Positions 41,215-52,085 are shown, counted from the stretch's first letter. The stretch is DNA of 64,000 bases from Acetatifactor sp. (GCA_029055435.1 JAIDDH010000092.1:1-64000), one strand, 5' to 3'. The notes: a model not told the origin generated them from the letters alone. A program made the numbers and translations.

Positions 41215-44200
41215 ATGTACAAACCGGTAGACAAAAATTTAAATTTTGTGGAGCGTGAGAAGGCCGTAGAGAAATTCTGGGCCGACAATGACATTTTTCA
41301 AAAGAGTATGGACAGCCGTAAGGAAGGCCCGACCTACACTTTTTATGACGGGCCGCCCACCGCAAACGGCAAGCCTCATATCGGTCATGTGGAGACCCGC
41401 ACCATCAAGGATATGATTCCCCGCTACCGCACCATGAAGGGCTATATGGTGCCTAGAAAGGCCGGCTGGGATACTCATGGCCTGCCTGTGGAGCTGGAGG
41501 TGGAAAAGCTTCTGGGGCTGGACGGCAAGGAGCAGATAGAAGAGTATGGCCTTGCTCCCTTTATCGACAAGTGTAAGGAGAGTGTGTGGAAATATAAGGG
41601 GATGTGGGAGGATTTCTCCCGGACGGTGGGTTTTTGGGCCGACATGGACAATCCCTATGTGACCTATGACGACGATTACATTGAGTCCGAGTGGTGGGCG
41701 CTCAAGACCATCTGGGACAAAAAGCTTTTATATAAGGGCTTTAAGATTGTGCCCTATTGCCCGCGCTGCGGAACTCCTTTGTCCAGCCATGAGGTGGCGC
41801 AGGGTTATAAGGAGGTGAAGGAGCGCTCCGCAGTGGTGCGCTTTAAAGCGGTGGGCGAGGACGCTTATTTTCTGGCATGGACCACCACCCCTTGGACGCT
41901 GCCCTCCAATGTGGCACTGTGCGTGAATCCTGAGGAGACTTATTGTAAGGTAAAGGCGGCGGACGGACGGACTTATTATATGGCTCAGGCCCTTCTGGAG
42001 CAGGTGCTGGGCAGTCTGGCCGAGGAGGGAAAGCCTGCCTATGAGGTGCTGGAGACTTATGTCGGAAAGGATTTGGAATACCGTGAGTATGAGCCCCTCT
42101 TTGCCTGCGCGGGCGAGTCGGCTGCAAAGCAGAAGAAAAAGGCACATTTCATCACTTGTGACACTTATGTCACCATGTCAGATGGTACAGGAATTGTACA
42201 CATTGCGCCTGCTTTCGGTGAGGATGACGCCCAGGTGGGAAGAGTTTACGACCTGCCCTTTGTCCAGTTTGTGGACGGCAAGGGCGATATGACTCCCGAG
42301 ACCCCTTATGCGGGTAAGTTTGTGAAGGATGCGGATCCTGAGATTATCCGGGATCTGGATGTGGAGGGCAAGCTTTTCTCTGCGCCCAAATTTGAGCATG
42401 ACTATCCTTTCTGTTGGAGATGTGACACCCCGCTGCTCTATTATGCGAGGGAGTCCTGGTTTATCAAAATGACCGCGGTGAAGGAGGATCTGATCCGCAA
42501 CAACAATACCATCAACTGGATTCCCCAATCCATCGGCGAGGGGCGTTTTGGAAACTGGCTGGAGAATATTCAGGACTGGGGTCTGTCCAGAAACCGCTAT
42601 TGGGGCACACCCTTAAATATCTGGGAGTGTGCGTGCGGCTGTCAGCATGCGGTGGGCAGCCGTGAGGAGCTGTACCGGATGAGTGAAAATGAGGCGGCCA
42701 AGACCGTGGAGCTTCACAGACCTTATATCGACGATATCACCATCAAGTGTCCGGAGTGCGGCGGACAGATGCGGCGTGTGCCCGAAGTGATTGACTGCTG
42801 GTTTGACTCCGGCGCAATGCCTTTTGCACAGCACCATTATCCGTTTGAAAACAGAGAGCTTTTCGAGCAGCAGTTCCCCGCGCAGTTTATCTCCGAGGCA
42901 GTGGATCAGACCCGCGGCTGGTTCTATTCCCTGTTGGCTGAGTCCACTCTGCTCTTTAACAGAGCCCCTTATGAGAATGTCATAGTCATGGGACATGTGC
43001 AGGATGAGAACGGCCAGAAGATGAGTAAGAGCAAAGGCAACGCGGTGGATCCCTTCGAGGCGCTGCAGACCTACGGCGCAGACGCCATCAGATGGTATTT
43101 CTACACCAGCTCCGCACCCTGGCTGCCCAAGCGTTTCTCGGGAAAGGCAGTGCAGGAGGGCCAGCGTAAATTCATGGGTACTCTCTGGAACACCTATGCG
43201 TTCTTTGTGTTATATGCAAATATCGATCAGTTCGACGCCACGAAATATACGCTGGAATACGATAAGCTGGCAGTTTTGGACAAGTGGATTTTGTCCAGAT
43301 TGAATACCGTGGTGGGCGAGGTGGACGCCAATCTGGATGCTTACCGCATTCCTGAGGCCGCGAAGGCAATGCAGGATTTTGTAGACGAGCTGAGCAACTG
43401 GTATGTGCGTCGCAGCCGTGAGCGCTTCTGGGCAAAGGGTATGGAGCAGGATAAGATCAACGCCTATATGACCCTCTACACGGCGCTGGTGACGCTCTGT
43501 AAGGCGGCAGCTCCCATGATTCCTTTTATGACGGAGGATATTTACAGGAATCTCGTGTGCAGCAATGACGCCAATGCTCCTGAGAGCATTCATCTGTGCA
43601 ACTTCCCTGTGGCGGAGGAGCGCTTTATCGACAAGGAACTGGAGGCAGATATGGAGAACGTGCTGGATGCGGTGGTGATGGGACGCGCCTGCCGTAACGA
43701 TGCGGCCATCAAGAACCGCCAGCCCGTGAGCAGGATGTATATTCGCTCTGATTTCACATTAAATGAGTTCTGCACGGCCATCATAGAGGATGAATTAAAT
43801 GTGAAGGAGGTAGTGTATACCGATGATGTGAGAGAATTTACCTCCTATACCTTCAAGCCGCAGCTGCGCACCGTGGGTCCTAAATATGGCAAACAACTGG
43901 GCGGCATTCAGAAAGCGCTGGCAGCGCTGGACGGCAATACGGCCATGGATGAGCTGAACGGGCAAGGCGCTCTGAAGTTTGACATAGACGGTGTGGCCGT
44001 GGAGCTCACCAAAGACGATCTGCTCATTGAGATGGCGCAGAAAGAGGGCTATGTGTCCCAGGAGGACAACCGTATGACGGTGGTTCTGGACACCAATCTC
44101 ACCGAGGAGCTGGTGGAGGAAGGCTTTGTGTACGAGATCATCAGCAAGATTCAGACCATGCGCAAGGAGGCGGATTTTGAGGTCATGGATCACATCCGCG

Positions 44201-44367
44201 TCTCTCTGAACGGCAATGAGAAGCTCTCCGGGATTGCAGGCAGAAACAGCGAGGCGATCTGCGGCAAGGTACTGGCCGATGAGCTGAAGAGCGACGAGAC
44301 CTATGCGGTGTCGAAAGAATGGAATGTAAACGGAGAAAACGTAACCATCTCCATCGAAAAGAAATAA
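41215..44367 (+). CDS. ileS: Isoleucyl-tRNA synthetase (long, IleRS2-like form)
   Basis: 1050 residues. HIGH is at 55-58 (KPHIGHVETR), KMSKS at 602-606; the editing domain lies between (AWTTTPWTLPSNV ~residues 222-234). Length and sequence fit the ~1050-residue eukaryote-like IleRS2 group rather than the ~930-residue standard bacterial form. In known cases IleRS2 is less sensitive to mupirocin; whether that holds here is inference. It charges tRNA-Ile and is controlled by the T-box leader. Start ATG has GGAAGGAG 12 bases upstream. A terminator lies at 44438. Confidence 0.97.
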   Translation: MYKPVDKNLNFVEREKAVEKFWADNDIFQKSMDSRKEGPTYTFYDGPPTANGKPHIGHVETRTIKDMIPRYRTMKGYMVPRKAGWDTHGLPVELEVEKLLGLDGKEQIEEYGLAPFIDKCKESVWKYKGMWEDFSRTVGFWADMDNPYVTYDDDYIESEWWALKTIWDKKLLYKGFKIVPYCPRCGTPLSSHEVAQGYKEVKERSAVVRFKAVGEDAYFLAWTTTPWTLPSNVALCVNPEETYCKVKAADGRTYYMAQALLEQVLGSLAEEGKPAYEVLETYVGKDLEYREYEPLFACAGESAAKQKKKAHFITCDTYVTMSDGTGIVHIAPAFGEDDAQVGRVYDLPFVQFVDGKGDMTPETPYAGKFVKDADPEIIRDLDVEGKLFSAPKFEHDYPFCWRCDTPLLYYARESWFIKMTAVKEDLIRNNNTINWIPQSIGEGRFGNWLENIQDWGLSRNRYWGTPLNIWECACGCQHAVGSREELYRMSENEAAKTVELHRPYIDDITIKCPECGGQMRRVPEVIDCWFDSGAMPFAQHHYPFENRELFEQQFPAQFISEAVDQTRGWFYSLLAESTLLFNRAPYENVIVMGHVQDENGQKMSKSKGNAVDPFEALQTYGADAIRWYFYTSSAPWLPKRFSGKAVQEGQRKFMGTLWNTYAFFVLYANIDQFDATKYTLEYDKLAVLDKWILSRLNTVVGEVDANLDAYRIPEAAKAMQDFVDELSNWYVRRSRERFWAKGMEQDKINAYMTLYTALVTLCKAAAPMIPFMTEDIYRNLVCSNDANAPESIHLCNFPVAEERFIDKELEADMENVLDAVVMGRACRNDAAIKNRQPVSRMYIRSDFTLNEFCTAIIEDELNVKEVVYTDDVREFTSYTFKPQLRTVGPKYGKQLGGIQKALAALDGNTAMDELNGQGALKFDIDGVAVELTKDDLLIEMAQKEGYVSQEDNRMTVVLDTNLTEELVEEGFVYEIISKIQTMRKEADFEVMDHIRVSLNGNEKLSGIAGRNSEAICGKVLADELKSDETYAVSKEWNVNGENVTISIEKK

Positions 44368-44437
44368 AAAAATTCTGAATGAATAATATTACCCCCATCA
44401 TGAAACAATGATGAGATAATGATGAAATAATCAAACA

Positions 44438-44479
44438 ACAAAATCGGTGCCCGGAGGAGACCTCGGACACCGATTTTGT
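44438..44479. terminator. Terminator after ileS
   Basis: ACAAAATCGGTG (44438-44449) pairs with CACCGATTTTGT (44468-44479), with further inner CCG/CGG pairs. It can act in either direction. It also shows that the downstream frame, open from 44447, cannot begin there. Confidence 0.75.
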
Positions 44480-44599
44480 CATCTGATCGTAGAGCGTTTC
44501 GCGCGCAGCAGATTGGGGGTGGCGGCAATTCGGAAAAATCAGAATAAAGCGGAACGGCATCCACGCCAGACATGCGGAGTCGGCAATCAGATACTGCTT

Positions 44600-45937
44600 A
44601 TGGCACTCTTTCTTGTCATCCTTACCGTGGCGCAGATCATGATTCATCCCGGCTTTGAAGATGATTTGATTTTTGCGGGATACTGGGAGCGACGCCCCCA
44701 TCTGGAATTTTTAAAACTGCGCTACCGGACCTGGACCTCCCGGGTGATCATTGAGGCGGGACTGATGGCCCTTGCGGCGGCAAATCCGCTTATCTGGCGC
44801 ATTCTGAACATCGCTGTAATTCTGCTTTTGGTGTGGATCACAGCCGATCTGTTCGGGACAGAAAACAAACTACAATCCCAGATATTATTTTTTATCATCA
44901 TATGGCTGATCCCCCTTGGTTCCCTGTGCAGCGCGGGCTGGATTACCACCACGGTTAATTACCTGTGGTGCCTGACCTTGGGACTGGTGGCGATGCGCCC
45001 GATCAAACATTGGCTTCTGGGAGAGCACGTGCCCGGCTGGGAGTATGTGATCTGCCCGCTGTGTATGCTGTACGCCGCCAACATAGAGCAGATGTGCGCA
45101 ATCCTTCTGGGAGTCTATGTGGTGTTCGGCATATATTCCGGGATTCGCTATAAAAAAACAAAAACAGTCGCCCTCCCCGGCATATTTTATATACAGCTAT
45201 CGCTTGTGCTTGCACAGCTGTGCCTGATTTGTGCGGCTCCGGGAAACCGCAACCGTATGCTCTACGAGACCAGCCGGTTTTTTCCGGAATTTACGCAGAT
45301 GCATGCGGGCGAGAAACTGCTCATGGGATTTTTGGAGAATGCACATTATTACATTGCGGGAGGACATGGACAAGTCTGCTACCTGCTCGCCTGCCTCTGC
45401 GGCGTTTTATTTTTATGCCTTATGACGCAATCTGCTATGCCTGCAAACCGGAAACTTCTGCGGGTGTCGATTGCCCTATGTCCTTTAGCAGCCTACTGGC
45501 TGTGCGCACACGGTTTCCGTTTTTTATTATACGGTCTCAATGTGCCGCGGGGACGCAATCTGCTTAATGCCCTTGCCGAGAACCGACAGATTGCAGGACA
45601 GGGAAATTTTTCCGCAGTCATGGTGGGCATCCAGGTGCTTATTTATCTGGCTGTCTTGACGTGTATCGCTCTGACAATTTACTTTCTCCACGGCGCAAGC
45701 GGAGAGACTGCACTGGAACTTCTTGTGCTGGACGCAGGTTTTTTATCCAGAGTGATCATGGGCTTTTCGCCTACAATCTACGCATCCGGAGACCGGACAG
45801 CCCTCTTTTGTTCTATGGCAATGTTGATTTTGATGCTGAGAAATTTATGTATCTGGCTGCGAAGGAACCCCGGAATCCGGCAGCAGGTGGCGATGGGAGC
45901 ATATGTGGGAGCCATGATAATCTGCAATCTCCTATAA
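44600..45937 (+). CDS. Polytopic membrane protein (possibly DUF6056-like)
   Basis: 445 residues with about 11 membrane segments. The first loop GFEDDLIFAGYWERRPHLEF carries paired acidic residues after helix 1, as in GT-C-type glycosyltransferases and uncharacterised families such as DUF6056 (from memory, unproven). The ATG at 44600 is chosen because the longer frame starts inside the ileS terminator and its N-terminal part is basic and not membrane-like; there is no good ribosome site, so the start is uncertain. Some rare, A/T-rich codons and Cys-rich helices are notable. Function unknown; a role in cell-surface polysaccharide is only a guess. Confidence 0.65.
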   Translation: MALFLVILTVAQIMIHPGFEDDLIFAGYWERRPHLEFLKLRYRTWTSRVIIEAGLMALAAANPLIWRILNIAVILLLVWITADLFGTENKLQSQILFFIIIWLIPLGSLCSAGWITTTVNYLWCLTLGLVAMRPIKHWLLGEHVPGWEYVICPLCMLYAANIEQMCAILLGVYVVFGIYSGIRYKKTKTVALPGIFYIQLSLVLAQLCLICAAPGNRNRMLYETSRFFPEFTQMHAGEKLLMGFLENAHYYIAGGHGQVCYLLACLCGVLFLCLMTQSAMPANRKLLRVSIALCPLAAYWLCAHGFRFLLYGLNVPRGRNLLNALAENRQIAGQGNFSAVMVGIQVLIYLAVLTCIALTIYFLHGASGETALELLVLDAGFLSRVIMGFSPTIYASGDRTALFCSMAMLILMLRNLCIWLRRNPGIRQQVAMGAYVGAMIICNLL

Positions 45938-45985
45938 ATTTGAACCCACCAGTTATGCATAGTTCCTGAAGTCCGCAAAAAATAG

Positions 45986-46014
45986 TTGGAATTTAATGCT
46001 TTTCTTGTTATAAT
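45986..46014 (+). promoter_or_regulatory. Predicted promoter of glgP
   Basis: TTGGAA (45986-45991), 17-base spacer, TATAAT (46009-46014), 68 bases before the start codon. Confidence 0.7.
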
Positions 46015-46081
46015 ATACCCATACGTTTTTGTTTATATGGAAATGCTTGGGAATGATAAGTAAGCGAAAGGAGATAATAAA

Positions 46082-48592
46082 TTGAAAGTTACAAATGCGA
46101 CTACAGGTAGCACCAAAAAGAAAGCGGCGGTTAAGTTTGACAAGGAGCTTTTTAAGAGGAGCGTTCTTTACAATGTAAAAACTTTATATCGAAAGAATCT
46201 GGAGGAAGCCGATCCCCAGCAGATTTTCCAGGCGGTTGCCCTGGCTATGAAGGATCAGATTGTGGACAACTGGATGGATTCCCAGAAGGCTTACGAGAAG
46301 GAAGACCCCAAGATGGTGTATTATATGTCCATGGAGTTTCTCATGGGTCGTGCATTGGGCAACAATATGATCAATATGCAGGCGTACAAGCCCGTGCAGG
46401 AGGCCATGGAGGAGCTCGGGCTGAATCTGAACACCATCGAGGATCAGGAGCCCGATGCGGCTCTGGGCAATGGTGGTCTGGGACGTCTGGCAGCGTGCTT
46501 CCTTGATTCCCTTGCGACGCTGGGATATCCCGCATATGGCTGCGGCATCCGTTATCGCTATGGTATGTTCAAGCAGGAGATCAGAGACGGCTATCAGGTG
46601 GAGGTGCCTGACAACTGGCTGATGAACGGCAATCCCTTTGAGCTGCGCAGACCTGAGTACGCAAAGACAGTTAAATTCGGCGGTTATGTGTCCGTCCATA
46701 CCGATGAGAACGGACGTAATGTGTTCACACAGGAGAACTACCAGTCCGTCCGTGCCGTTCCCTTCGATCTTCCGGTTGTGGGCTATGGCAACGGCATTGT
46801 AAACACCCTGCGTATCTGGGATGCAGAGCCTGTGGAATGCTTCCAGCTGGATTCCTTCGACAAGGGCGACTATCAGAAGGCAGTGGAGCAGGCGAATCTT
46901 GCGAGAAATATCTGCGAGGTGCTCTATCCTAACGACAATCATTACGCAGGTAAGGAGCTGCGCTTAAAGCAGCAGTATTTCTTCATCTCCGCGTCCGTGC
47001 AGGAGGCAGTGGAGAAATATATGAGAAAGCATAGCGATATCCGCAAATTCCACGAGAAAGTGACTTTCCAGCTCAATGACACGCATCCCACTGTGGCTAT
47101 CGCGGAGCTGATGCGCGTGCTGATGGACGACTATTATCTCACATGGGATGAAGCATGGGAGGTAACCACCAAGACCTGTGCCTACACCAATCATACGATT
47201 ATGGCGGAAGCATTGGAAAAATGGCCTATCGAGCTGTTTTCAAGACTTCTTCCCAGAGTTTATCAGATCGTGGAGGAGATTAACCGCCGCTTTATCATTG
47301 AGATTGAGAACAAATACAACAATGTGCCCGGTGTGAATGTGCAGGATAAGATCCGCAAGATGGCCATTATCTATGACGGACAGGTGAAGATGGCGCATCT
47401 GGCAATCGTGGCCAGCTATTCCGTGAACGGTGTGGCGAGACTGCACACAGAGATTCTCAAAAAGCAGGAGCTTCGGGACTTTTACGAGATGTATCCCGAT
47501 CGCTTTAACAATAAGACCAACGGTATTACTCAGAGAAGATTTCTGCTCCACGGCAATCCTCTTCTGGCAGACTGGGTCACCGCTCATGTGGGCAACGACT
47601 GGATTACCGACCTGCCTCAGATCAGCCGCCTGAAGATTTATGCGGATGACAAGAAGGCGCAGCAGGAATTCATGAATATCAAGTATCAGAATAAAGTGCG
47701 CCTGGCTCAGTACATCCTGGAGCACAATGGCATAGAGGTAGACCCTCGCTCTATCTTTGACGTGCAGGTAAAACGTCTGCATGAGTACAAGAGACAGATG
47801 CTCAACATCCTGCATGTGATGTATCTCTATAATGAGCTGAAAGAGCATCCCGAGATGGAGTTCTATCCCAGAACATTTATCTTCGGAGCTAAGGCCGCTG
47901 CCGGTTATCGGAATGCGAAGCTGACCATCAAGCTGATCAATTCCGTTGCGGATGTAGTCAATAATGATGCTTCCATAAACGGTAAGCTCAAGGTAGTCTT
48001 CATTGAGAACTACAATGTGTCTAACGCAGAGATTATCTTTGCGGCGGCGGATGTGTCCGAGCAGATTTCCACTGCCAGCAAGGAGGCATCCGGTACCGGT
48101 AATATGAAGTTTATGCTGAACGGCGCACTGACGCTGGGTACCATGGACGGCGCAAACGTGGAGATCGTGGAGGAAGTCGGAGGAGAGAACGCCTTTATCT
48201 TCGGTCTGTCCTCGGATGAAGTCATCAATTATGAGCAGCATGGCGGTTACAATCCCATGGAGATATTCAACAACGATCAGGATGTGCGCAAGGTTTTGAT
48301 GCAGCTTATCAACGGTACTTATGCGCAGGATACGGAGCTGTTCAGACCTCTGTACAATTCACTGCTCAACACCCAAAGTACCTCCAAGGCGGACACTTAC
48401 TTTATACTGAAGGATTTCCGCTCCTATGCAGAGGCACAGAAGAAGGTGGAGCAGGCATATAAAGATGAGGCAAACTGGGCAAAGAGCGCTATCCTGAACG
48501 TGGCATGCTCCGGTAAGTTTACCTCCGACAGAACCATCCAGCAGTATGTGGATGAAATCTGGCACTTAGACAAGGTGGTCATCAAGAAGTAA
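46082..48592 (+). CDS. glgP: Glycogen/maltodextrin phosphorylase (GT35), TTG start
   Basis: 836 residues, standard GT35 length. The pyridoxal-phosphate site is EASGTGNMKFMLNGALTLGT (Lys near residue 680), and DPDAALGNGGLGRLAACFLD is the usual N-terminal signature. It removes glucose-1-phosphate from alpha-1,4-glucans in the cytoplasm. The start is TTG at 46082 with AAGGAGAT 5-6 bases upstream; no in-frame ATG lies close downstream. The lipoprotein phosphoesterase gene begins one base after its stop. Confidence 0.95.
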   Translation: MKVTNATTGSTKKKAAVKFDKELFKRSVLYNVKTLYRKNLEEADPQQIFQAVALAMKDQIVDNWMDSQKAYEKEDPKMVYYMSMEFLMGRALGNNMINMQAYKPVQEAMEELGLNLNTIEDQEPDAALGNGGLGRLAACFLDSLATLGYPAYGCGIRYRYGMFKQEIRDGYQVEVPDNWLMNGNPFELRRPEYAKTVKFGGYVSVHTDENGRNVFTQENYQSVRAVPFDLPVVGYGNGIVNTLRIWDAEPVECFQLDSFDKGDYQKAVEQANLARNICEVLYPNDNHYAGKELRLKQQYFFISASVQEAVEKYMRKHSDIRKFHEKVTFQLNDTHPTVAIAELMRVLMDDYYLTWDEAWEVTTKTCAYTNHTIMAEALEKWPIELFSRLLPRVYQIVEEINRRFIIEIENKYNNVPGVNVQDKIRKMAIIYDGQVKMAHLAIVASYSVNGVARLHTEILKKQELRDFYEMYPDRFNNKTNGITQRRFLLHGNPLLADWVTAHVGNDWITDLPQISRLKIYADDKKAQQEFMNIKYQNKVRLAQYILEHNGIEVDPRSIFDVQVKRLHEYKRQMLNILHVMYLYNELKEHPEMEFYPRTFIFGAKAAAGYRNAKLTIKLINSVADVVNNDASINGKLKVVFIENYNVSNAEIIFAAADVSEQISTASKEASGTGNMKFMLNGALTLGTMDGANVEIVEEVGGENAFIFGLSSDEVINYEQHGGYNPMEIFNNDQDVRKVLMQLINGTYAQDTELFRPLYNSLLNTQSTSKADTYFILKDFRSYAEAQKKVEQAYKDEANWAKSAILNVACSGKFTSDRTIQQYVDEIWHLDKVVIKK

Positions 48593-48593
48593 T

Positions 48594-49595
48594 ATGATTT
48601 CGGGTAATATAAAAAGATACCTGCCGGGAATGTGCGCAGCGCTGCTTCTGTTTTGCGGTGGCTGCGCACGGCTCAGTCCGGCTCAAAGCCCGGGAACAGG
48701 TCTTGAGCCAAATCAGCAAGCTGGTCATAGACAGGAAAGTGATACGGAATGGGAAATGCATATCACAGAGGAGACTCTACAGCTCCCCGGTTTTCAGGGA
48801 GAATATGACATCCTGTTTCTCACGGACACTCATGTAGTGATTCAGGACGAGACCGATTCACCTCAAGAGGCGGAGGAGGGAGCTGCCAGACAGGCGGAGT
48901 TTAGGAATGCGGAGAGTGTGTCTGCGGCGGAGCAGTTTAAAGACTGGATTGATTATGCCAATGAGCAAGGTATGGACGCAGTGCTCCTCGGGGGCGATAT
49001 CATCGACTACCCTTCCGCAGGCAATCTGGATTTTCTGGAGGAACAGCTCGGAAGGCTGGATATGCCCTATCTCTACACACCGGGCAATCACGACTGGACT
49101 TATCCGTGGGAGTATATGACGGAGTTTGGGAAGGAGAATTATCTGCCCCTTCTGGAGCCATATATGGAGGAGAACACGGACATTCACACATGGGAGACCG
49201 AGGACTTGCTGATTATTGCCGTGGATAACAGTCCGGGACAGGTCAGTCACGAGGCGATGGAGCGGTATGAGGAGCTTCTAGATACGGAGAAACCGGTGAT
49301 CGTGCTGGTTCATGTGCCGTTTCTGACGCAGTCCGTATTGGCGAGGGCGCGGGAAGAATGGGATTCCGGCGTGGTGATAGGCGGCGGGAATTACGGCGGC
49401 ATCTATGAAAATGATGACAGTAAGCGGTTTGTGAAGCTGACTACTGCCGAGGAGAGTCCGGTGGAGCTGATGCTGGCCGGACATGTACATTTTTATGACA
49501 GGGACTATATTGACGGAAAGAAACAGATCCTGCAGGTGGTGGGAGACGCCGGTTATCACGGCAGCGCAGTGAGACTGCACATCTGCGGACAATAA
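48594..49595 (+). CDS. Lipoprotein calcineurin-like metallophosphoesterase
   Basis: 333 residues. N-terminal signal with a lipobox-like FCGGC (Cys24), then a Ser/Pro/Gln linker. The metal-binding motifs of the calcineurin-like fold are in order: LFLTDTH (~74-80), LLGGDIID (~129-136), PGNHDWTY (~161), VHVP (~238), and GHVHFYDRD (~295-303). Faces outside the membrane; substrate unknown. The start is one base after the glgP stop, so translational coupling is likely, although the pairing of glycogen breakdown with an extracellular phosphoesterase has no obvious logic. Confidence 0.88.
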   Translation: MISGNIKRYLPGMCAALLLFCGGCARLSPAQSPGTGLEPNQQAGHRQESDTEWEMHITEETLQLPGFQGEYDILFLTDTHVVIQDETDSPQEAEEGAARQAEFRNAESVSAAEQFKDWIDYANEQGMDAVLLGGDIIDYPSAGNLDFLEEQLGRLDMPYLYTPGNHDWTYPWEYMTEFGKENYLPLLEPYMEENTDIHTWETEDLLIIAVDNSPGQVSHEAMERYEELLDTEKPVIVLVHVPFLTQSVLARAREEWDSGVVIGGGNYGGIYENDDSKRFVKLTTAEESPVELMLAGHVHFYDRDYIDGKKQILQVVGDAGYHGSAVRLHICGQ

Positions 49596-49636
49596 AAACA
49601 TATACAAAAAGAATTTAGATATCAGAGGAGGATTTT

Positions 49637-51931
49637 ATGATTCAGTTATCACAGGGCGGCGCTTATCTGGTAAACGGGACGGAACTGATTTCCGAGGGAC
49701 CCGAGGCGGCTGCAGCTATCAAGGCGAAGACGGGAAAAGAGACTACGAAAGAGACGGCAAAGCAGGGTACGATGGCTTATGGAATTCTGAAAAGTCATAA
49801 TACCTCTGATAATATGGAGAAGCTGAAAGTCCGTTTCGACAAGCTGACAAGCCATGATATCACTTTTGTGGGTATCATACAGACGGCCCGGGCATCGGGA
49901 CTCCAGAAGTTCCCCATGCCCTATGTGCTCACCAACTGCCACAATTCTCTGTGTGCGGTGGGCGGCACCATCAACGAGGATGACCATATGTTTGGACTCA
50001 CCTGCGCCAAGAAGTACGGCGGAGTGTATGTGCCCCCTCATCAGGCGGTAATCCATCAGTTTGCCCGGGAGATGATGGCGGGCTGCGGCAAGATGATTCT
50101 GGGCTCCGATTCCCATACCCGGTATGGCGCTCTGGGCACCATGGCTGTGGGCGAGGGCGGACCCGAGCTGGTAAAGCAGCTCCTGAACCAGACCTATGAT
50201 ATCAATATGCCCGGCGTAGTGGCCGTGTATCTGAAGGGAACTCCCGTGAAGGGTGTAGGCCCTCAGGACGTGGCGCTGGCCATTATCGGGGCAGTGTTTG
50301 GAAACGGCTATGTGAAAAATAAGGTAATGGAGTTTGTGGGTCCCGGCGTGGCTTCTCTCTCCGCTGATTTCCGTATCGGCATTGATGTCATGACGACGGA
50401 GACCACCTGTCTGTCTTCTATCTGGACGACGGACGACAAGATTCGGGAATTTTATGAAATCCACGGGCGCAGCGAGGAATATGCAGAGCTGAATCCCGCA
50501 GAGATTGCTTATTATGACGGTGTCATCGAGGTTGATTTGGACAAGATTCGCCCCATGATTGCCATGCCTTTCCATCCCAGCAATACCTATACCATAGAAG
50601 AGCTCAACGCAAATCTTATGGATATTCTGGACGAGACGGAGAAGCGTGCACTGGTGAGCCTGGACGGCGCGGTGGAGTATTCTCTCAAAGATAAAGTGAA
50701 AAACGGCAAGTTTATGGTAGACCAGGGGATTATCGCGGGCTGTGCAGGCGGCGGCTTTGAGAATATCTGTGCCGCGGCCGATATCCTGAAGGGCCGCTAT
50801 ATCGGTTCCGATGGATTTACCTTGAGCGTATATCCCGCATCCATGCCTGTGTATATGGAACTGGTGAGAAACGGCTGCTGTGCTGCGCTGATGGAGACCG
50901 GTGCAGTGATGAAGACTGCGTTCTGCGGTCCCTGCTTTGGCGCTGGCGACACGCCTGCCAACAATGCCTTCAGTATCCGGCATTCCACCAGAAATTTCCC
51001 CAACCGTGAGGGAAGCAAGCTTCAGAACGGTCAGATTTCTTCTGTGGCGCTGATGGATGCCCGTTCTATTGCGGCGACTGCGGCCAATCAGGGAGTGCTG
51101 ACTCCCGCCACGGATTTCGACGGCGAATTCGGTAAGTATCAATATCACTTTGATTCTAAAATATATGCAAACCGTGTGTTTGACTCCAAGGGTGTGGCAG
51201 ACCCTGAGGTGGAGATTCAGTTCGGTCCCAATATCAAGGACTGGCCCGAGATGGGAGCATTGCCCGAGAATCTGGTGCTGCGTGTGGTGAGTGAGATTCA
51301 CGATCCTGTCACCACGACGGACGAGCTGATTCCCTCCGGCGAGACTTCATCCTATCGCTCCAATCCTCTTGGGCTGGCAGAGTTTGCCCTCTCCAGAAAG
51401 GACCCTGAGTATGTGGGCAGAGCGAAGGATATCCAGAAGGCGGAGAAAGCCAGAATGGCCGGCGAGCATCCCTGCCAGGCGCATCCCGATGTGAAACCTG
51501 TGATGCAGGCCGTAAAGCGGACTTTCCCGGATGCGAACCATGAGAATACCGGTTTCGGTTCCACCATCTTTGCGGTGAAGCCCGGAGACGGTTCCGCCCG
51601 CGAGCAGGCGGCTTCCTGTCAGAAGGTATTGGGCGGCTGGGCTAACATTGCCAATGAGTATGCCACCAAACGCTATCGTTCCAACCTGATTAACTGGGGC
51701 ATGCTGCCTTTCCTGATTGAAGAGGGTGAGCTTCCCTTCAAAAATCTGGACTATCTCTTTTTCCCCGGCATCAGGAAGGCTGTGGAGGAGAAGACAGAGG
51801 TGATCAAGGCCTATGTGGTGGACAGAGAAGGTGGCTCGCTGAAGGAGTTTGATTTGAGACTGGGCGAGCTCACAGACGAGGAGCGCCGGATTATTCTGGA
51901 GGGTTGTCTGATTAACTATAATCGTGTTTAA
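49637..51931 (+). CDS. Aconitase-superfamily hydratase (YbhJ-like)
   Basis: 764 residues. A single-chain aconitase-type protein: iron-sulfur cysteine regions are seen at [13 protein letters not shown] (~375-387, in the position of GSCTNG), and [16 protein letters not shown] (~435). The motif [19 protein letters not shown] (~150-168) corresponds to the substrate-binding GADSHT block of aconitases. E. coli YbhJ is a related putative hydratase of unknown substrate. Start ATG has AGAGGAGGA 5 bases upstream. The true reaction is not predicted; citrate/isocitrate isomerisation is possible but the altered SCTN motif argues for another substrate. Confidence 0.85.
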   Translation: MIQLSQGGAYLVNGTELISEGPEAAAAIKAKTGKETTKETAKQGTMAYGILKSHNTSDNMEKLKVRFDKLTSHDITFVGIIQTARASGLQKFPMPYVLTNCHNSLCAVGGTINEDDHMFGLTCAKKYGGVYVPPHQAVIHQFAREMMAGCGKMILGSDSHTRYGALGTMAVGEGGPELVKQLLNQTYDINMPGVVAVYLKGTPVKGVGPQDVALAIIGAVFGNGYVKNKVMEFVGPGVASLSADFRIGIDVMTTETTCLSSIWTTDDKIREFYEIHGRSEEYAELNPAEIAYYDGVIEVDLDKIRPMIAMPFHPSNTYTIEELNANLMDILDETEKRALVSLDGAVEYSLKDKVKNGKFMVDQGIIAGCAGGGFENICAAADILKGRYIGSDGFTLSVYPASMPVYMELVRNGCCAALMETGAVMKTAFCGPCFGAGDTPANNAFSIRHSTRNFPNREGSKLQNGQISSVALMDARSIAATAANQGVLTPATDFDGEFGKYQYHFDSKIYANRVFDSKGVADPEVEIQFGPNIKDWPEMGALPENLVLRVVSEIHDPVTTTDELIPSGETSSYRSNPLGLAEFALSRKDPEYVGRAKDIQKAEKARMAGEHPCQAHPDVKPVMQAVKRTFPDANHENTGFGSTIFAVKPGDGSAREQAASCQKVLGGWANIANEYATKRYRSNLINWGMLPFLIEEGELPFKNLDYLFFPGIRKAVEEKTEVIKAYVVDREGGSLKEFDLRLGELTDEERRIILEGCLINYNRV

Positions 51932-51962
51932 ATAAGAGTAAAAACTAAAGATAAAAAAATTT

Positions 51963-52085
51963 GTGTCGATATAAAAAGTACAGGACGACGGGAGGGCCAC
52001 CCGGAGTTCAAGTAAGAGCGACACCACGGATGGTATGCTTTGCGGAGAAACGGATTCCTTCGCAAAGCTGCCATCCTTTTTTATG
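51963..52085 (+). promoter_or_regulatory. Structured leader with intrinsic terminator, possible unidentified riboswitch
   Basis: A closing stem GTGTCG (51963-51968) with CGACAC (52019-52024) encloses an inner CGGG/CCCG hairpin (51989-51992 / 52000-52003) and conserved-looking single strands. Immediately downstream is a two-part terminator: GGATGG/CCATCC (52028-52033/52071-52076) and GCTTTGCG/CGCAAAGC (52037-52044/52061-52068), ending TTTTTTA. This aptamer-then-terminator layout precedes the gene at 52162. It does not match any riboswitch class I recognise. It could also simply be the terminator of the hydratase gene. Confidence 0.45.

Noticed and set aside
47240..48241. 333-codon minus-strand frame inside glgP
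   Set aside because: Fully antisense to an intact glycogen phosphorylase, no family features.
49649..51301. Long open frame (550 codons) on the minus strand
   Set aside because: It lies fully inside the hydratase gene, has Ile/His/Leu-rich nonsense composition and no ribosome site. It is an antisense shadow of codon bias.
51963..52085. Known riboswitch class (c-di-GMP-I, guanidine, NiCo) for the leader before 52162
   Set aside because: Key conserved blocks of these classes were not found, so no class name was assigned.
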